Part shown: positions 12,310 through 23,087 of the stretch, piece after piece | Numbering within the stretch: position 1 is the first letter of the stretch | Layout: every line of letters starts with the position of its first letter | Assembly: GCA_963969395.1 (NCBI GenBank) | Contig: OZ017801.1 | Coordinates: 21,767,611 to 21,831,610, forward strand | Direction: 5' to 3' | Origin: Pseudoscleropodium purum | Lineage: Eukaryota > Streptophyta > Bryopsida > Hypnales > Brachytheciaceae | DNA: 64,000 nt | Notes under the pieces: generated by a model | What the model saw: the letters and a program-made list of their open reading frames with translations, nothing else | Told to the model about the DNA's origin: nothing | Database searches by the model: none | Translations under genes and position numbers: made by a program

Positions 12310-12690
12310 GGAATGCTAGGGAATGATGGGGGAGCCTAAAGATGCTAGAGGAGTTGGAAAATGTCGGGGAATGTCTAGGGGACGTTTGGGGAGTGCTAGG
12401 AGAGCCGAAGAACGTTGGGAACACATGGGAGCATCTAGAAAGTGTTTGAGAGTGCTAAGGGAGCCTAAGGGTGCCGAGGGAGTCGAGAAACACCTAGGAA
12501 ATGTCCGAGAGTGCTCAGGGAGTCTAGGAATGCCTAGAGAGTATTGAGAGAGTTTGAGGGTGTCCAAGGAGTGCTCAGGGAGCCTAGGTGGTGTCCAAAA
12601 GTGTTGAGGGAGCTTGGGGGTGTTGGAAAGTGTTGGGGAATTTGAAGAGCACTGTGAATTGAAGATCTTGGGGTGTCTAGGGAGTCCAGA
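12310..12690. repeat. Degenerate 59-bp minisatellite
   Basis: The landmark 'gagtgctmagg' recurs at 12391, 12450, 12509 and 12569, giving a 59-60 bp period, with weaker units on both sides (about 5-6 in all). The strand is strongly purine/G-rich. The repeat explains the overlapping ORFs on both strands, which are artefacts. Confidence 0.7.
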
Positions 12691-13050
12691 GAAGTACTAG
12701 GGAGTCGGGGAGTTTGGTTACCAACTTGACTTTCAAAAATACAAAACCAACTCAAGTTTTCAAAATAAAATAAAACAAAACATAGAAGGGGGTTGGCATA
12801 GGAATCACATAAAATAGGTAGGAAAAAGTAGATAGCTATGAAAGGGTTATATGAATAGAAAGCAATTAGCAATTGCAACAATACTTGAAGTTAGAATAGG
12901 AAGTAGGATTTGAAGATACATTGTGGATTGAAAGAAATTAGGAGAAAATCTTGGGAGGTCAATTGGAACCACTAAATTTTGGGAGGAATAGGATAATAAT
13001 AGATTTAGAGGATAGGAGTCAAAGAGTCAAGAATTGTACAAACATTATTG

Positions 13051-13058
13051 TATATAAA
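13051..13058 (+). promoter_or_regulatory. TATA box (TATATAAA) before candidate exon
   Basis: A consensus TATA element 141 bp upstream of an ATG at 13192 that opens a short exon-like ORF. The purine-rich stretch between them resembles a plant 5' leader. Confidence 0.3.
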
Positions 13059-13191
13059 TTCCAAGTCAACTCTTGGAATACTATAATGGAGTTTGAATAG
13101 TGTGTAAGAGAAAGAAGAAAAAGAAGGAAAGGAAAAGATAAGGTAGCCTTTGGAAGCCTTAAACATTGTAATTTCTATCCTATTTCAAGTC

Positions 13192-13284
13192 ATGGGAAAA
13201 ATTATCAAAAGATCAAGAGGGATGGTAGACAATGAAGAATATGAGGTTGTGTACAATAACCTCAACAATGATCCCAATCTTGAG
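13192..13284 (+). CDS. Candidate first exon (31 codons) ending at a consensus donor
   Basis: An ATG at 13192 opens 31 codons (beginning MGKIIKRSRG, ending NNDPNLE) that run into GAG|GTAAGT, a perfect plant 5' splice site at 13285-13290. The peptide is hydrophilic with a basic start and an acidic end. I do not recognise it and cannot find a matching second exon. It could be the first exon of a gene disrupted by later insertions, the leader of a retroelement, or chance. Confidence 0.25.
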
Positions 13285-13454
13285 GTAAGTCGCTAGTTTT
13301 CCCTTTTTCTTTTGAATTTTCAAATGTAGGTAATTTTACCGCATAGCCAAAGTTCAAGGTCAAGTCAGGGTCTTAAGATTAGTTTTTTTTAATCAAAAGT
13401 CATATAGATCATAGTTTAGGTCTTGTTAAGAGGTTTTCAAAACTCTATTACACT

Positions 13455-13640
13455 CAGGGTTGACATGACGTCCGGACGTGGACGCTGTGTCCGTAGCGTC
13501 CGTTGACATTCGCGGTCCCGGCGGACGCAGCGTCCGCCGGGACCGCCCCATCCGCCTGTCCCCCCGTCCACCTGTCCGCTCGTCCGCCCTGTCCGCCCCA
13601 TTCGCTTTGACGGCCCTCTTTCCCCCGACCGCCCTACCCA
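13455..13640. repeat. GC-rich CGTCCG/CGGACG island with hAT-like terminus
   Basis: An abrupt GC-rich patch begins CAGGGTTGACATGACG at 13455 and continues with many CGTCC/GGACG words. The start resembles the CATGGTTGTCATA terminus plus GGACGTCCGG subterminal sequence of the hAT family at 16975 and 36313. No partner end or target duplication was found, so its status is open. The ORFs on both strands here are composition artefacts. Confidence 0.4.
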
Positions 13641-14063
13641 AACTACCCCGCGGTCACTCCCTTAATCTTTAAACAATTAAATATTAAATGAAGTGCAATG
13701 GTTTGCGATTTGTTATTAAAACAATGTCTCTTATAAGTTGAAAGATTATAAAGTTTGACCATGAGTCCATGATAGTCTTGAAACTATGAAAAAATTCCAA
13801 TTCATTTTCAGAAGGCAAACTAAAAAAGTTTGTGACTTCAAATATATATATATATATACTATTTAAAAAATTGAGATCAACACAAATACAAACATAATCA
13901 ATATGGGCAAAATGTATTCAATTTAATATAGAATACCATACATTGTGCACATTTGGCTAATTGCACATATAATTTTTTTCATTCCAACTCTATATTTCTA
14001 AACTAATTTTTAATGCCTATATAACCTATTCAAGTATTCAACTACTACTTCTGCACTACCAAT
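13641..14063. other. AT-rich spacer downstream of the kinase-like pseudogene
   Basis: AT-rich, with a (TA)n microsatellite at about 13845-13858. No gene is seen. Confidence 0.45.
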
Positions 14064-15557
14064 CTAATATAAATGGCGGAAATGTTCATCTGGCATCGGC
14101 CAACGATATGTATTAGACAATCGCGTAATCACATGGACCAAACTAGTATTTTCATCGTCAGTCTTCGAAGAAATGCGCTTCAAGTAAGCATAAAACACTT
14201 TTGCAAAGTCATGAAAGGTAAATTGTGTCGCACTAGGTGTTTTAAGTAGCACGTTGAAATACGCCTCTGACATGTTGTTTCCATTCATTCGCCGAGCAAT
14301 TTTTCAAACGACATACTCTTCCGACTTACGTGAATACATCGGAATGACTTCCACATCTGCACCTGCTTTATACAAATATGCAATACGTGGATCCAACCAC
14401 CATCTCCTCTGCAAAGTCTATTTCATCTCATCTGCTGATGTGAATGTGTACAAAGACTTCATTGGCTGAGAAGCTAAAGTGGTCATGCCCCAATCGCAAA
14501 CTCCAATGTATACACGTGACTCATCCTCTAGAAAATGCAATAAGATGTTGTTCGGAGAAAGATCATTGTGCAAATGTCCAGCAAGATGCACTGCATACAT
14601 TATATGCATAAACGCCCATGTCAGCTCTGTACGCTTCTTCCGATATCGCCCTAAACAATGAACTTTTACAACCTCCTTTTCGGTTGGATTCGTATACATA
14701 AAACGGATTTGAATGTTGTCTGGATAGTCCTTATCCATATTCAACATTTGTCGAAGAGTTCCACCGTTCCACCAATACACATAACCTTCACGCGGCGTTC
14801 CGTGCACCGCAGCAAACCGTATTACACCCGCGTGTGGAATTCGAACAGCCATTGATTCGTTTTGATGTTCTAACTTTGCAAGATCGGGTTGAGTTTGGTG
14901 GTGAATGGATTTCTTTGCCGCAAACTCCCAATAAGTAAGTATTCTTGGACATCCTTCAATACAAACTTTTCGAATCGTTGCATATCCACCTCTCATCGTT
15001 CTATCATCAACAGCAATCACGCGTGCTATATCTGGAAGTGCTATGAGGTACCGTTTGGTCCTTTCTGCTTCAGCAACTTCATCATTGCTTTTCCACCAAC
15101 CAATCGAACCAACTCGATTGTGCCTTTTGGCGAATGGAGCACATCGCCCCCTAAATAAGTTTGCTTTCAGAATCACTTCTTCAAACTGGGCGTCATTGGG
15201 TCGATATTCCTTGCTATATTTAACCAAAATGACTTTGGAATTCCACAAAGCGTCATGAACCTTGTTCTCCAAACATTTGGTGAAATGCGCTTTATGCATT
15301 TTGTCATGCCACTTTGCCACATTCAATGCATCCAACAACATCTGTGTCATGTGTACTTTGAATTTTGACACGCACTCCTCTTGATATCTGATGTACTTAT
15401 TGTCTAAAGACAATGTTGTTTCTGATTCATAAAATTGAACGATGCGCTCGATCATGAATTTTTTGCATTCTTCCGAAGGACTTTGGCGAGCTACCTCCAA
15501 GTTCGATGGTCCCTCTCCATGTTTAAGCTTCGCAACCTTCTTCTTCTCCTTCGTCAT
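14064..15557 (-). pseudogene. Kinase-like gene, copy 1, broken by two in-frame stops
   Basis: One reading frame of about 498 codons is interrupted by TAG at 14418-14420 and TGA at 14304-14306. The first 379 codons hold a lysine-rich start and an N-terminal domain (about residues 30-140) shared with the copy at 49928-51469. A protein-kinase-like fold follows: glycine loop GGYATIRKV (190-198), candidate lysine in AAKK (213-216), WWNGG (262-266), HNDLSPNNILLHF (330-342, HRD equivalent with Asp kept) and DWG (355-357, DFG equivalent). After the first stop the frame goes on with RRWWLDPRIAYLY, aligning to the APE region of the other copy, and runs to 14064. Substrate and role are unknown. A TATA element and a GC-rich tandem array lie directly upstream (15772-16320), as for the genes in the 36-53 kb transposon. 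It may be a relic of such an element. Confidence 0.75.
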
Positions 15558-15771
15558 CGTGGCAAATGAAATTGATATAGATGAAATTTTCTAATTTAAA
15601 TGTGAATTCCACGCGCAAATGTCAAAAAAATTGGCAACAAGGGGGCCCCAATAAACCACTCTTGCCTTGCCTAGGAAAGGAGCCAATGGAGGATAAACCA
15701 CCAAGCTCTCCGCTCCACCTTGCATTCACAAGGGGCAAAGCAAAAGTGACAATGCGGACGGCCCGACCGCC

Positions 15772-15780
15772 CCTCTTATA
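15772..15780 (-). promoter_or_regulatory. TATA element (TATAAGAGG) at edge of GC-rich array
   Basis: A minus-strand TATA-like box 215 bp upstream of the ATG at 15557, abutting the GC-rich array. The same order (array, TATA, ORF) recurs at 41337 and 49452. Confidence 0.45.
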
Positions 15781-16330
15781 AGGGCGGACGGCCCCAAACC
15801 ATCCGCCTGATCGGACGGGCCGGGGGTGGCGGACGCATCGGCCGTCCACCTCCCCGAAACCCTAGAGTCCCATCCGTCCGATCGGACAGCCATGGGCAGA
15901 CAAATCTGGCGTTCGCCCGATCCGACGGACAGGGCCGGACGGCCCCAAACCGTCCACCCGATCAGATGGGCCGCGGGTGGCGGACGCATCAGCCGTCCGC
16001 CTCCCCGAAACCCTACAGCCCCGTCCACCCGATCGAACGGCCACAGGCGAACAAATCTGGTGTCCGCCCGATCCGACAGGCAGCAGCGGACGGCCCGTCC
16101 GCTCCATCAGACGGCTCCAAACCGACTGCCCGATCAGACGGGCCGCGGGTGGCGGACGCATCGGCCGTCAGCCTTCCCGAAACCCTAGAGCCCCATCCAC
16201 CCGATCGGATGGCCACGGGCGGATAAATCTGGCGTCCGTCCGATCCGATGGGCAGGGGCGGACGGATTAGGTGTCCGCCCGATCCAACGGCCACGGGAGA
16301 ACAAATCTGGTGTAAACTGATTGGACGGCA
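15781..16330. repeat. GC-rich tandem array, ~150-170-bp units of CGGACGG words
   Basis: At least three units carry the series 'gggtggcggacgcatc', 'ctccccgaaacccta', 'acaaatctgg' and 'tccgcccgatccgac'. Unit landmarks ('ggtggcggacgcatc') fall at about 15824, 15975 and 16149. It is strongly GC-rich within AT-rich surroundings. Six overlapping ORFs on both strands are by-products of the repeat and are not genes. Confidence 0.75.
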
Positions 16331-16966
16331 AAGGACGGATTGCTCTAATATATATTTTTTTTATATGAGTTTCGAATTTGATTTTGTTTTCAATTCTTAA
16401 GGCACGTTGGGAGTCTCAAAAATGGTACATCTGAGAGTTGATCCGCTTTTTTCATCTATTTCTTTGGATGGGAATATTTTTTTCTCATTTTTTAGACAAA
16501 GAGAAATTGATGAGGAATTAAAATCAAGTGATTTTGTATTTTTTCAAAGATTTGTAATTTATTTATAAATTTTCAAATGACTTGCATTATAGGTCCCTAT
16601 TGTGACCCTAGGTCTTTCATAAATGGTGCACTTGCAATTTTAAATAAAAATGGAAAAGATAAAGAGAAGGATTAATTCTTGTATTTAATAATGTTTTTTT
16701 TTTCGGTGCATTCCACCAATGTACTTGCCAATTAAAGAACCAGCTATATAGGACAGATAAGCGGTTCCTTAACCAACTAGGCAACACAACCACCTGCATT
16801 CACTAACCGACTTGGCAAGCACACACTATTCATCAATACCATTTGGAATTGAAACTCCAACCATCCAACTTGGAATTACAGCAACTACCTTACACCTACA
16901 TTCCCATTAGGATCAGTCACCCTGACTTGGACATACAACAAAATTCCAAATTGAACACTAACTACC
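16331..16966. other. Non-coding stretch
   Basis: Poly-T-rich, low complexity at 16345-16380 and 16480-16720, then ordinary AT-rich sequence. No gene is seen. Confidence 0.45.
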
Positions 16967-16974
16967 ATTCATCC

Positions 16975-17273
16975 CATGGTTGTCATAGTGGATGGACGTC
17001 CGGTTCGCCCGTCCATTAGAGGTCCTGCCCGTCCAATACAGTCAACACATAGTTGACTTTCTGATAACGGAAAAATAGGCCACGTGGATGCCATGTGGAT
17101 TAAGGAACATGCTGGGCGCAGACGAGATTGTCAGGGTGCAGAAGAGGTGACGTGTCATTCCGCAAAATTGCACAAGTTACAAAATTAAAGCCGTCCGGAC
17201 CGTCCGTCCGTTCGGTCCGGTTTGACCGTCCGTCCCGTTCGATGACCCTAACTCGCCCATTATGACAACCATG
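16975..17273. mobile_element. hAT-type MITE (299 bp) with perfect 8-bp target duplication
   Basis: The termini are CATGGTTGTCATA (16975-16987) and its exact inverse TATGACAACCATG (17261-17273). The 8-bp flank ATTCATCC is identical on both sides (16967-16974 and 17274-17281), the target-duplication length of hAT transposons. The left half (to about 17130) matches the reversed right end of the large element (52640-52836), and the right half (about 17155-17273) matches its reversed left end (36313-36430). It is therefore an internal-deletion derivative of that family. The interior contains CGTCCG and 'gggcgcagacgag' words. Confidence 0.9.
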
Positions 17274-17281
17274 ATTCATCC

Positions 17282-17832
17282 ACTGATTTGACCCAACCAG
17301 AACCCAACAGACCGACTGATCTCTATAAAATCCTATTTGGAAACTGAAATCATGCCATACAAACACCCTTCAAAATCACCAAATTGGTAAACAAATAACA
17401 CAAAAACCTACAAAACACAATCATATGACTGAAAAAGATACATTCAAAAATACAAAAATTACAACCAACTAGGCCATCTACAATTCTTGACAAATTTGGA
17501 ACATTGAAAAATATATAAAACACTTGTCTCTCCTTATATTCCACCATGGAATGGCTAAATGATAAGAACTCGTAGATTGTAGCTAGCTGCATGTTTTTCT
17601 TGGAGTGCATTATGGAAGTCCTAATATTCACTTGTTGTTAGATAGAAGTAGGTTGCCTTGTTGTAAAATTCCTCAAATTAATTTGATGGCAATTGGTCCT
17701 TGAAATATACCATTCACTTGCCTTTACCTTGTATCTTGGCATATTAAATGCAATTTAATTATCCACTCGTTTGAAACCTTTGAGTTTGATCATAGTTGAT
17801 CTTCAATTTTTTTGATGGAGGAATCTATTGGT
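17282..17832. other. Non-coding stretch
   Basis: Ordinary AT-rich sequence. The minus-strand ORF at 17350-17631 is hydrophobic and has no recognisable family. No gene is seen. Confidence 0.45.
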
Positions 17833-18023
17833 CTTACAAGAAAAGGGATATTTTAAGTGAGTTTTTAAGTATATTCCTAAAATCAATTTATAAATAATTA
17901 CCTATTAAGAGATTTTCAATAAAATTTTACTAAAAACTGTCTTAAAGATCATTATTTATAATCTTATGTTTAGGACTATACTTAAGAACTCACTTAAATA
18001 GTAAAAATCCCTTTCTCTTGTAG
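17833..18023. mobile_element. MITE with CTTACAAGAAA-type ends (CACTA-like)
   Basis: The left end CTTACAAGAAAAGGGATA and the right end reversed (CCTACAAGAGAAAGGGAT) pair. The next ~45 bp (AAGTGAGTTTTTAAGTATA against AAGTGAGTTCTTAAGTATA) also pair, giving arms of about 60 bp. TACAAGAAA termini are common in plant CACTA-derived MITEs. I could not settle the target duplication. Confidence 0.6.
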
Positions 18024-21000
18024 GGTAGAAGTCATTGTAAAAAATCTATATGATGTCTTCCTTTAAACTAAAGATAGATTTGTTGAGCTACCTCTAACTA
18101 TAGACATAATCATCCATTGAAGCTACTTCCTTTTTGCAATTAGAAATTAGACTGAGACTCAAGAAGCACTTTCTAGACATAGTGTTTGAGAAAATGGCCT
18201 TAGAAGCAATTTCGAAACTAGTTTACCTTAATTTGATGGCACTAGCAATGAATCACAAACAAAGAGGAAAAGTTGCTCATTACTTACATGAAATATATGA
18301 ACTTGTAAAGAACCTTGCAATTGACGTTGCCTCCCGTGCACTTTGCCAAGCCTTTGAGTCTTCATCACACACAACCTTCCCTCTCAATTCACATAGGTGG
18401 ATAACATCTTTTTTCTTTGCTTTGTGAGTAATCGCACGCTTTACCTTAGCTACAATACCCTTTGAAAGTTGTTTACATATATAGCCTCATGTAGCTCAAT
18501 TTCTTTTGCCTTTGCCTTTGTAGTTGACATGACTCCGTCCAAATCAATGAAGTTCACCTTCAGAGATGTAGGTCTACCATCCACCCATATTTAGAGGAAG
18601 TACACAATTCTTACAAAGAGAAATGAAACAAATCAACAATATGTTTTAGTACATATCAATCCTAGAAGACAACTTCAATGCTTGAATAAATATACTGAAC
18701 TTTCAAAATGAAGAGCTTGTAATATATTTCCCTCTAATTGTGCATTCAATGTAGAAAAATGTTAACTTTCTTAATATATATTTAATTTAATAATGCTAAA
18801 GGAATGAGTAACATTCTCATTCATTCTACTAGAAGAATCCCCCCCCAACAATTCTATATCACATGCTCAATCAATTAAAACATCAATTTCTTTATATTAG
18901 CATAGTAAACCGTCAAGCAATAAAAAAATAGAAAAGATTTAGAGAGCCCGTTGGTGTGTGTGGGTGAAAATCCTAACTTAAGAGTGTACAATGTTTTAAT
19001 GAGATGCAATTAACTTATGAATCTATACAATCTATGAACACTATACACAAGCTAATAATATCAATTTGCTAAATTGGTGGTATTTGAGTACTTTGGCACA
19101 TTTCAAGATGTTGGTTTCAAAAAGGAAATTCTTATTTGATCTAATTTTTAGACTATTAATATGTGATATGCACATATACGTTACAATTTTCAGTGTTGGA
19201 TTAGAATTGGGCTAATTTAATGAATTGAAATTAACTATTAATGACATCAATTAATGTCAAAATGGTGATCACAATACCCCATTTCAATGAAATTGTCCTT
19301 CTGACTTCAATCATATAACATCATGTAGGCCTAAATATTCTATGAATAACATTAACTACTTGACCTCATTGACCGGACATTCCACTTGATTGACAACAAA
19401 ATCCACGACATCTAATGTGTTATCAACATGTCCCTCATATGCATCCAAATTGCACTCAAAAAATAACCTTCAATCTTGCATTGCCTCCATCTTGCAAAGT
19501 AATATGGAATTAGAAGTGTTGGTGTTGGTTGAGGGAAAGAGCAAGACAACTTAGAAGTCTAGAATCTAGTCGCAATAAGGATTCATCACAACAAAAAAAA
19601 TTTAACTCCTTATGATTGGTTTGGAGACTCTGTAGTTTGTTTTTCTCTACTAGCTAGTTTTTCCAGTTTATGTATTTTCCAATGTTCTAATGTCATTGTA
19701 GAGGGTTCTTTAAGGAATTCCTCTATAAAAGAAAACCATGGTTTTTCTTTGCAAGGATTTTCATGAATTCTCTCCAAATTCCTCATGTGCAATTCAAGTT
19801 TGTAGACTTTGTACACATCTTACATTTCAATGTTGTTTCTACCTAATATTTGGTAGATTTTACAAGATGTAATTGTCCCATATCAATTATCAAGGGTATG
19901 ATGAAGTTGGACACATGTGACTTGTAACTTGTCAATCTTTACAACAATGAATTCTATTCATAGAAATCTAGCATTTTTTAAGTTTGCATATTTTAGAAAC
20001 CTAAGAAACTTCATAATATATGAAATTACAAAATATTTAAACAAACAAAATCTACATATTATTGATATTTTGAACTCTTGAAATCTAGAAAGGGTCTAGA
20101 TTTTAAAAATTGAAATGTACAAATCAATGAGATTGAAATTTGAAATCTACATTTCAGTTAGATTTGAGACTCCAAAATCTACAAATAATATTGATTGTGT
20201 GCATTGAAATCTACATGAAAGTTAGATTTTAGAGGTATAAATCTACATTCAAAAATATTGAATTTCAAAAATTGAGTTGATTTGGAGGTGGGGACATCTT
20301 CTAATAACACAGAAAAATGCACAAATTTTCCCTCCATAAGTTCCTTGTCTCACATTATTTTGTGACAGCTACATTTCTTGTAAACATCAATTTGTTACAC
20401 TTTTATGTTTCTTTGGAAGAGATATCCAAGACAATACCAACAAAAAATTCAAAAAACTTTTCTTGTACGTGGACTACAAGAACAATAATAACATCAGTTA
20501 AAGAAACGTCTCATAGTAAGGGAAGCTCATGAATTTGGTAAAAGTGTACTACCAAGGCCATAGCAAGCCTCAATGTAAACTTGTAGATGATCTTAATATC
20601 ATTCTATTAAATTAGGTTGTTTGTTTATTTGTTTGTTACGTTGAGATCTCCCGAATTGTGTGCCTCCCATTTGTATATTTGGTATTGTCGGCAAGCCCTC
20701 GGTGAAGAAAGGTGCACAGGCTTGGTTTTGTGGCATTCAAACCTAGGGTGTGAAAGTTATTGAATTTTGAAGTTTTTATGAATTAAAAAAAATAGAAAAT
20801 TATTTTTTTCTTTTGTTTTGATAGTGGCAACGGCACAGGGCACACTAATCACTATGGAGCTCACATGGATCCAAAGCCAAGTAGTTTGGATATTAGAAAA
20901 GCCCTGTGTTTTAGAAATCCTAACATCAATCAAAATGAGCTCAACTTGGTCCAAAGCAATCCATTTCAATTAAGGTAGTAGGTCCATAAACCAACCATTT

Positions 21001-21149
21001 AAGGGCTGGAACTGATTTTTGGAGAGGTTTAACTTCTTGAAATATGTTTTAGTAAATTTTCCCTCATAGACAAGTAGAATTGATATCTAACCCAAGTCGT
21101 TTTATATTTTTTGGAGCTTTTTAGAATTAGTTATGAAATTTTGAAGTGC
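18024..21149. other. Non-coding stretch
   Basis: Long AT-rich interval. The 97-codon plus-strand ORF at 18134-18427 is unrecognised and unsupported. 20040-20280 is built from repeated 'aaatctacat' and 'gttagattt' words (degenerate simple repeat). No RNA gene is seen. Confidence 0.45.
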
Positions 21150-21300
21150 ATATGGTATAGGGTTCTAAAAGCGTCCACCTTCTAAAATGTACATTATTTG
21201 TACATTGCTGAAGGCTATAAAAAGAAGCATGTACATGCAATGTACATTTGTGGATGGGGATACTTTTAGAGCTTGGGTGCTTTTTGAACTTCCTACCATA
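21150..21300. mobile_element. Possible small MITE (imperfect inverted repeat)
   Basis: The left arm (TATGGTA, then TAAAAGCGTCCACC, then AATGTACATT) pairs with the reversed right arm (TATGGTA, TAAAAGTATCCCC, AATGTACATT), with small gaps. A related half-arm appears near 36880-36930 and 37110-37130. No target duplication is established. Confidence 0.35.
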
Positions 21301-21609
21301 CATCAGATCTAGAAAGATTGGAAAACAACAATCTTAACATATTATTTCATTTTCAATTAGGGAATATGCAACAATATGTTATTTTTATGCTATTGAATAT
21401 TGGATTTGATGAGTAGACAATTGTGCTCTTGATCTTGTGTGCTTTGGTTTGCTTTTGGTAGTTTATTTTTAGTTAATCACGCAATTGATTGGTGTAGTAT
21501 TATAAGAAGAAAGTTGAAATTGGTAGGATTTGTTTTCATGAAACTCTCTCAAAAGTCGTTATGAGGTATCCTATAAAGGTGATCAAATTAAAGGTATCAC
21601 TTGGTGTGA

Positions 21610-22060
21610 GCTTCTAATTTGTCACTTAGGACTTATAATTTTGTTTTGTTTTATATAGTTTAAATTAAATTTTATATATCAAAATGTCCCCAAAGAGTAT
21701 AAAACCAAAATAGGAATGTTATGTGAAAATGTAGTATTTGGTCCAAAATAGAATATGATACCTAAACTAACCCAAAATCCCACGTGTACCTAGGTTAGAA
21801 ACCTGGAAGTAGCAAAAATTATGAATACTTGGTAAATACTATCCAAATGCCTAAACCTATTGTGCATCAAACAAATTGTAGCTAAGATGGTTCAAGAAAA
21901 ATCCAATGAGGTCCCTAAGTCATTTTCCAAAGATAAATTTTAGTTTTGTAGTTGAATTCAAGAAATAGAAGAAATCTCAATTATTAGCATGTAGGTTTCA
22001 CGAGCTCAAGATGAACCAAAGGAGGTCATCTATCAAAGAAGAGAAATGATCTAGGATTGA
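21610..22060 (+). repeat. Dispersed repeat, copy 2
   Basis: The partner of 10740-11130, same orientation. It is non-coding, and the degree of divergence suggests an old insertion. Confidence 0.5.
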
Positions 22061-23087
22061 AATCACACCAAAAAGCCAACATCAACAAACAAACAAGTGC
22101 ATCAAGAGCCTCTCTTAATACATAGTCATACTTATCAAAGTCTTTATCACACCATCTATAGCAATAAGTGAGCCAACAATTACTTCAATAGTGGTGCAAC
22201 CTTGATGTTTTATGATTATTTACAGTACCTAGTGATACGACAAAGGTATTTGCATATATGTCGCTATAGTCTATACCTATATCTCCAACTTTGTTATATT
22301 TTAGGTGACCACGGATGAAAAGTTGTTGAATCAACATTTAGATGGGTGGTGACAAAGTAAGAAATCCTAGTATTCATGGTCAAGGTAATGACTACTAGGG
22401 TGTGATCCAAAATTTAGATTTGGCTTTTTGAACTTTTTTAATCTCCATATTTTCCAAGGACTTGGTACAAAAGATTTTTTTTGTGCTTTTAGTCTTTTTA
22501 TCGCCTAAAATAAATCACTGTTGTGAATGCTTCCATAGTAAATTAGTGGGATTCAAGTTGGAGAAAATTAGATGTTGCACTAATTCTTCATTGGCTAAAT
22601 GATTCTAATGACCAATGGTGTTGTAAAAAGCTTCTTACATACAATCGCAAAGCTCCAACAATGAACCATGAATTATAGTGCAGTTCAAGCCATTTTCTTT
22701 GCATGTAGTAGTCACCTTCGATATGTATTTGCCAATCAATGAGCTAGGTGCAATCTTGTTCTCTACATTGGGAGTGTAAGGGTCTCCTATCAGTCTCTAT
22801 AAAAATGTTGATCCAAACAAAATTAGAGATGAATTGAATAACATTTGAAAAAAAAGAAATATTAGGAGAGTTAGGCCTTGTCAAGATTCACCCAGCCCTT
22901 GAGGGCCTTTCTTTCATAATTTTCTCTTTATTGGACATTGCCAAGTACAAAATCATTGAAGTACATCAATGAAAAACAACTATATTAAGTAGAGAAACAG
23001 GAATATCAATCCATTAGTTTGTCTCAAATCTCTTCAAATCTACTTTTGGATCAAACAAAAAAACTACCTTCAAATCAAACAAAAAAC
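22061..23087. other. Non-coding stretch downstream of the SABATH gene
   Basis: AT-rich with no ORF of note. From about 22860 it is homologous to 1430-1620, the flank of SABATH copy 1, so it belongs to the duplicated block and probably holds the 3' untranslated region. Confidence 0.45.

Noticed and set aside
12316..12881. ORFs rich in Ser/Leu/Pro or Gly/Arg over the minisatellite
   Set aside because: They are translations of the 59-bp repeat and appear on both strands.
15826..16294. Six overlapping ORFs of 86-120 codons on both strands
   Set aside because: All lie in the GC-rich tandem array and translate its repeat (Pro/Arg/Asp-rich) in several frames. They reflect low stop-codon frequency in GC-rich DNA, not genes.
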